NCBI GenBank assembly: GCA_047975545.1
Contig: JBKEDS010000065.1
Span: 1-22,953, forward strand
Source: JBKEDS01 sp047975545
GTDB lineage: Bacteria > Bacteroidota > Bacteroidia > Flavobacteriales > Flavobacteriaceae
Direction of reading: 5' to 3'
DNA: 22,953 bases
Under the pieces are notes generated by a model. It was not told where the DNA came from. It saw only the letters and a program-made list of their open reading frames with translations, and made no database searches. Every line of letters begins with the position of its first letter. Position 1 is the first letter of the stretch. Shown here piece after piece: positions 20,150-22,953 of the stretch. Position numbers and translations under genes: made by a program.

Positions 20150-22456
20150 TTATTCCTCCTCCCCCGAAGCTTTAACTTTTGCCGGTATTACCGAAGCATC
20201 ATGAGCGTTGTAATACTGCTCTAATAACGACATTACGGCATTTAGCAAGTCCTTGGTTTCTAATAGTAAGCTAAAGTATAGTGTTGTGTTTTTAGGGCTG
20301 GATTCTTCGGTTCGGGTACGTTCTACCTGTTTTTGTATTTTTTTGGAAACCAACGACGTTATTTCTTCTTTTCGGCTTAAAATAACACCAATATCCTCGA
20401 ACGATTGTCCTTCGAAAGCTGCTTTCGTGTTGTTGAACAAGGTTTCAAAACGCTCGTCAACTTCCTTAAGCTCTTTTATTTGATTGAATTTTAACTTTTT
20501 ATGATTATTATGTACGTGGTTGTAGCTTACGTTGGAAATATACTCAAGCGATTGGGTCATATCCTGTAAATACCCCAGTGTATGGATATAGAAATCGCTT
20601 GCGCCAAGGCTGCTTTCATCTAAATTTTTAATAAAGTAGAAAATATTGTCCCGAAGTTCATCGACTTCACCGGAAAGTTTAACAATTTGTTTTTTGTTTT
20701 TCTTTAGCAATGTTAGGTCCTGTTTGGCCAAGCCGTTTATGGAATTGGTATAAATTTTATTGCCGCGCTTTACAACGTTGGCAATGTTTTTGGAACTTTC
20801 GACAATAACGCCTTGTATGGAGCGGCTATCGCCTTTTTCCAAGCTGTCCTCGGCCTTAACAGCATTACTCGATTTTTTGTGCGCAATATAGTTCCTAAGC
20901 AATAAAAACAAGGCTATTAACAATAAAATAGGCACCATAACCGAAACGTTCCAGTTTATAAAGTACGCAATGGTAGCGGCCGCCAAAAAGGCAATAATAG
21001 CCGTAAAAAACCAGCCGCCAATAACGTTAAGAACGCCCGCAACCCTATAAACGGCACTTTCGGCACCCCAAGCCCTGTCGGACAGCGATGTACCCATGGC
21101 CACCATAAAGGTTACGTAAGTGGTAGATAAAGGCAGTTTCATGGACGTAGCAACCGAAATAAGCACAGCGGCAACCATAAGATTTACGGCCGCCCTTACC
21201 ATATCGAACGCAGGTAGTTCCATGGCTTTTTCCTTTGATACCGCTATTACGGGTTTTTCAAAACGTTGGTCTATTTTGTCCTGCCACGATTTGGGTAAAA
21301 TATAAGTAACCATTTGCGACGATGCAATAACCAACCGCACCAAGCCCCGGGATAAAAAGTTGGGCTGGAAGCGTTCTTGCGAGTTGCCTTCGCGCGATAG
21401 GTTTATTTCGGTTTCGGTTACCTTTCTGGCTTTTTTGGAAAACCAAAGCGTTGTAATCATAATCAATCCCGACAGTACCAAAAGAATGGTTGGCGTAGGC
21501 ACTTTATCGGCCAAAAAGCCCATACCCAATTCGTTGGCGGGAACCCCTGAGGCCACCCATGCCGTGTACGATTGCCAGCCCGCAATAGGCACTCCGATAA
21601 ATTTAACCAAATAGTTGCACGCAAAGTCCAAGGCCAAGGCAAAGGTACCAATGGTAATAATAACCCTGTAAATATTAGCCTTTAAAAAATGAATAATGGC
21701 AAACGATAAAAGCGACCATAACAAAAAACTAAAAACAATTATGGATAGCGTTTGGTGCTCCAAATAATCCTTTATGGTGTCGCCGCCCAAAATACTAAAA
21801 TGTTGGTTGGCAAAACTCGTGCCGCCTATGCCTTTTATAAAAATAAAATAAGTAATAGCGGTAATGGCCAAACCGCCAAAAACGGCGCCTACCCATTTGG
21901 GCTTTTTTAAAAAATCGTACGACAGTAGCAACCGCGCCACCCATTGTACCAAGGCACCAATGGTAAAGGCAATAACCACCGAAAGCAGGATGCCTACTAT
22001 TATTTCGGTGGCCTTCGAGGTGTTAATGTAATTAACCACATCGGAAAAACTACCGTTGTTGTGGCCTATTTTAATTAAGGCCATGGCTACCGATGCCCCC
22101 AATAGCTCGAACACAATAGAAACCGTGGTAGAGGTTGGCATGCCTATGGTATTAAAAAAATCCAGCAGAAGAATATCCGTAATCATTACGGCCATGAAAA
22201 TAACCATGATTTCGTTAAACATAAACTCGTGCGGGTTAAAAATACCCTTTCGGGCAACCTCCATCATACCACTGGAAAACACTGCCCCAATGGCAACGCC
22301 TATACTGGCTACAATTAAAATAGTTTTAAACGATATGGCCTTGGACCCAATGGCCGAGTTTAAAAAATTTACCGCATCGTTGCTAACCCCAACAACCAAA
22401 TCGGCAATTGCCAATACGGCCAGGGCTATTATCATAAATAAATAAATATTTTCCAT
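20150..22456 (-). CDS. Pit-family inorganic phosphate transporter with PhoU-like cytoplasmic tail
   Basis: This 768-residue protein is a low-affinity phosphate (metal-phosphate) symporter of the PiT family in the cytoplasmic membrane. The inverted-repeat halves are visible. The first has GVSNDAVNFLNSAIGSKA (23-40) and MPTSTTVSIVFELLGASVA (about 106-124). The second has LPLSTTYVTFMVAMGTSLS and GVLNVIGGWFFTAIIAFLAA (about 445-495). About a dozen membrane segments end near residue 525. The last 235 residues (about 535-768) are soluble, helical and charged, with PhoU-like helices (KNIANVVKRGNKIYTNSING, FYIHTLGYLQDMTQSLEYIS, LLLETKDLLNAVMSLLEQYY). A fused PhoU-like domain would let the transporter be gated without a separate regulator, which is inference. 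No pho-type operator is recognised upstream. The gene is full length with no sign of a frameshift. Confidence 0.93.
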   Translation of the reverse strand: MENIYLFMIIALAVLAIADLVVGVSNDAVNFLNSAIGSKAISFKTILIVASIGVAIGAVFSSGMMEVARKGIFNPHEFMFNEIMVIFMAVMITDILLLDFFNTIGMPTSTTVSIVFELLGASVAMALIKIGHNNGSFSDVVNYINTSKATEIIVGILLSVVIAFTIGALVQWVARLLLSYDFLKKPKWVGAVFGGLAITAITYFIFIKGIGGTSFANQHFSILGGDTIKDYLEHQTLSIIVFSFLLWSLLSFAIIHFLKANIYRVIITIGTFALALDFACNYLVKFIGVPIAGWQSYTAWVASGVPANELGMGFLADKVPTPTILLVLSGLIMITTLWFSKKARKVTETEINLSREGNSQERFQPNFLSRGLVRLVIASSQMVTYILPKSWQDKIDQRFEKPVIAVSKEKAMELPAFDMVRAAVNLMVAAVLISVATSMKLPLSTTYVTFMVAMGTSLSDRAWGAESAVYRVAGVLNVIGGWFFTAIIAFLAAATIAYFINWNVSVMVPILLLIALFLLLRNYIAHKKSSNAVKAEDSLEKGDSRSIQGVIVESSKNIANVVKRGNKIYTNSINGLAKQDLTLLKKNKKQIVKLSGEVDELRDNIFYFIKNLDESSLGASDFYIHTLGYLQDMTQSLEYISNVSYNHVHNNHKKLKFNQIKELKEVDERFETLFNNTKAAFEGQSFEDIGVILSRKEEITSLVSKKIQKQVERTRTEESSPKNTTLYFSLLLETKDLLNAVMSLLEQYYNAHDASVIPAKVKASGEEE

Positions 22457-22716
22457 GTAAAAATTAATAGGTTACAAATATCCTTAGTGTTTAGGTTAGT
22501 AATGTTATGTAATTGTTATGTTTTAAAGTGAATTTTGAACATATTTTAACCAAAAACATAGGGATTATTGCTCTTGACTTAAAAGGGTTTAACGGATTTT
22601 TCATCCTTTGTAGAAAGAAAACCTTAACCAATAAAAAAGGTTTTTCAATTTTCATTTAAATTATATGTTGGTTTGCTACTGCTAAAATAAGCAAATGTTT
22701 GCAAACCACTCCTATG

Positions 22717-22746
22717 TTTGTAGAAATTAAAAGTGGCGTTATTTTG
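22717..22746 (+). promoter_or_regulatory. Bacteroidota-type promoter, plus strand
   Basis: TTTG (22717-22720) is followed after 18 nt by TTATTTTG (22739-22746), one base from TAnnTTTG, and then CACTC. TTTGCACTC after a -7 box is familiar in flavobacterial promoters. Transcription would start near 22752 and run off the window. Confidence 0.6.
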
Positions 22747-22759
22747 CACTCATAAAGTG

Positions 22760-22834
22760 AAAAGAATGAGAGTACATAAACCACAAGATAGCTCATTGAA
22801 GCATATCGTTCCATAGAAATTACCTCATTCTTTT
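22760..22834 (+). other. structured RNA leader candidate
   Basis: AAAAGAATGAG (22760-22770) and CTCATTCTTTT (22824-22834) pair perfectly. The stem extends by GTA/TAC after one bulged A, around a loop of about 45 nt, with a T-run at 22831-22836. The loop contains AGCTCATTGAA, which resembles boxA-like strings in Bacteroidota rRNA leaders. It could be an rRNA operon leader, an attenuator or a small RNA. Confidence 0.45.
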
Positions 22835-22953
22835 TTATCTTTTAGAGTCTGAACAGAATGTAAGAAGTTAAACAGTGTTTAATATTCAGAATATCCAACC
22901 AGGAGAAAAGACGAAGGGAGATTCATCACTTTATAATTAAAAATAGAAATGAT

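Larger units (their letters stand above)
22457..22953. other. 497-bp right-edge region without a gene
   Basis: No credible coding sequence is seen. Contents: the leader of the phosphate transporter (minus strand, with a partial -7 box GATATTTG read on the minus strand near 22475-22482); a small hairpin AAAACCTT...AAGGTTTTT (about 22619-22646, possible weak terminator on either strand); a plus-strand promoter (22717-22746); and a structured leader (22760-22834). The gene served by that promoter is beyond the window. Confidence 0.65.

Noticed and set aside
22619..22646. Small RNA ending at the AAAACCTT/AAGGTTTTT hairpin
   Set aside because: The only promoter-like string upstream (near 22598-22607) would give a transcript of just a few tens of bases; the stem is A/T-rich and could be chance.
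22766..22816. 16-residue open frame (leader peptide) in the right-edge hairpin
   Set aside because: The ATG lies inside the hairpin arm, there is no run of a single amino acid typical of attenuators, and length this short is expected by chance.
1..22953. Prophage, transposon or defence island
   Set aside because: No integrase, transposase, restriction, toxin-antitoxin, nuclease-helicase or phage structural gene was recognised, and base composition looks even across the genes.

Overview
The window looks like chromosome from a flavobacterium-like member of the Bacteroidota. The evidence is the A+T-rich codon use, a C-terminal type IX secretion (T9SS) sorting domain, a BlaI/M56 pair with a TonB-like C-terminal domain, a TonB-dependent receptor, TAnnTTTG-type promoter boxes and several intergenic repeats of the kind scattered through Flavobacteriia genomes. 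I see no rRNA or tRNA gene, CRISPR array, transposase or phage gene. Most of the window is ordinary chromosomal content.

Layout from left to right. (1) 144-2701, plus strand: a BlaI-type repressor overlaps an M56 (BlaR1/MecR1-like) membrane protease by 4 nt. A strong terminator follows, then a small lipoprotein that is a diverged copy of the protease's C-terminal domain. (2) 2805-5058, minus strand: an NfeD-like membrane protein and a flotillin, 4 nt apart, forming a membrane-microdomain operon. (3) 5221-8289, minus strand: biotin synthase (bioB) downstream of a TonB-dependent vitamin-type receptor, separated by a nested palindrome. (4) 8538-10037, plus strand: a MocR/GntR-type regulator divergent from the receptor. 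Its aminotransferase-like domain has Gln where the PLP-binding Lys should be. (5) 10175-14770: a 1531-residue exported multidomain protein with BNR-type propeller motifs, a PKD domain, two GEVED domains and a T9SS sorting domain. (6) 14841-15567: a repeat-rich gap, then a small cytosolic protein of unknown function. (7) 15710-18926, minus strand: ruvC, hemW, a DUF4260 membrane protein, a DUF4230 protein and a YjbR/MmcQ protein, closely spaced and probably co-transcribed. (8) 19132-22456, minus strand: an OmpA-family lipoprotein, preceded by a Pit-type phosphate transporter with a PhoU-like cytoplasmic tail. (9) 22457-22953: no credible gene, but a good promoter followed by a structured leader whose gene lies outside the window.

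The most interesting points are: the MocR protein that seems unable to bind PLP covalently, with a candidate direct-repeat operator at its start; a receptor terminator hairpin that appears to have been opened by a repeat element; a hemW gene whose first codons come from an intergenic repeat; a second repeat split by a small hairpin; a 22-residue (2 x 11) coiled-coil repeat in the flotillin; a protease sensory domain that also exists as a separate lipoprotein next door; and the structured leader at the right edge. No complete new defence or mobile system is evident. The MocR/receptor/bioB neighbourhood is the best candidate for an undescribed regulated uptake system.
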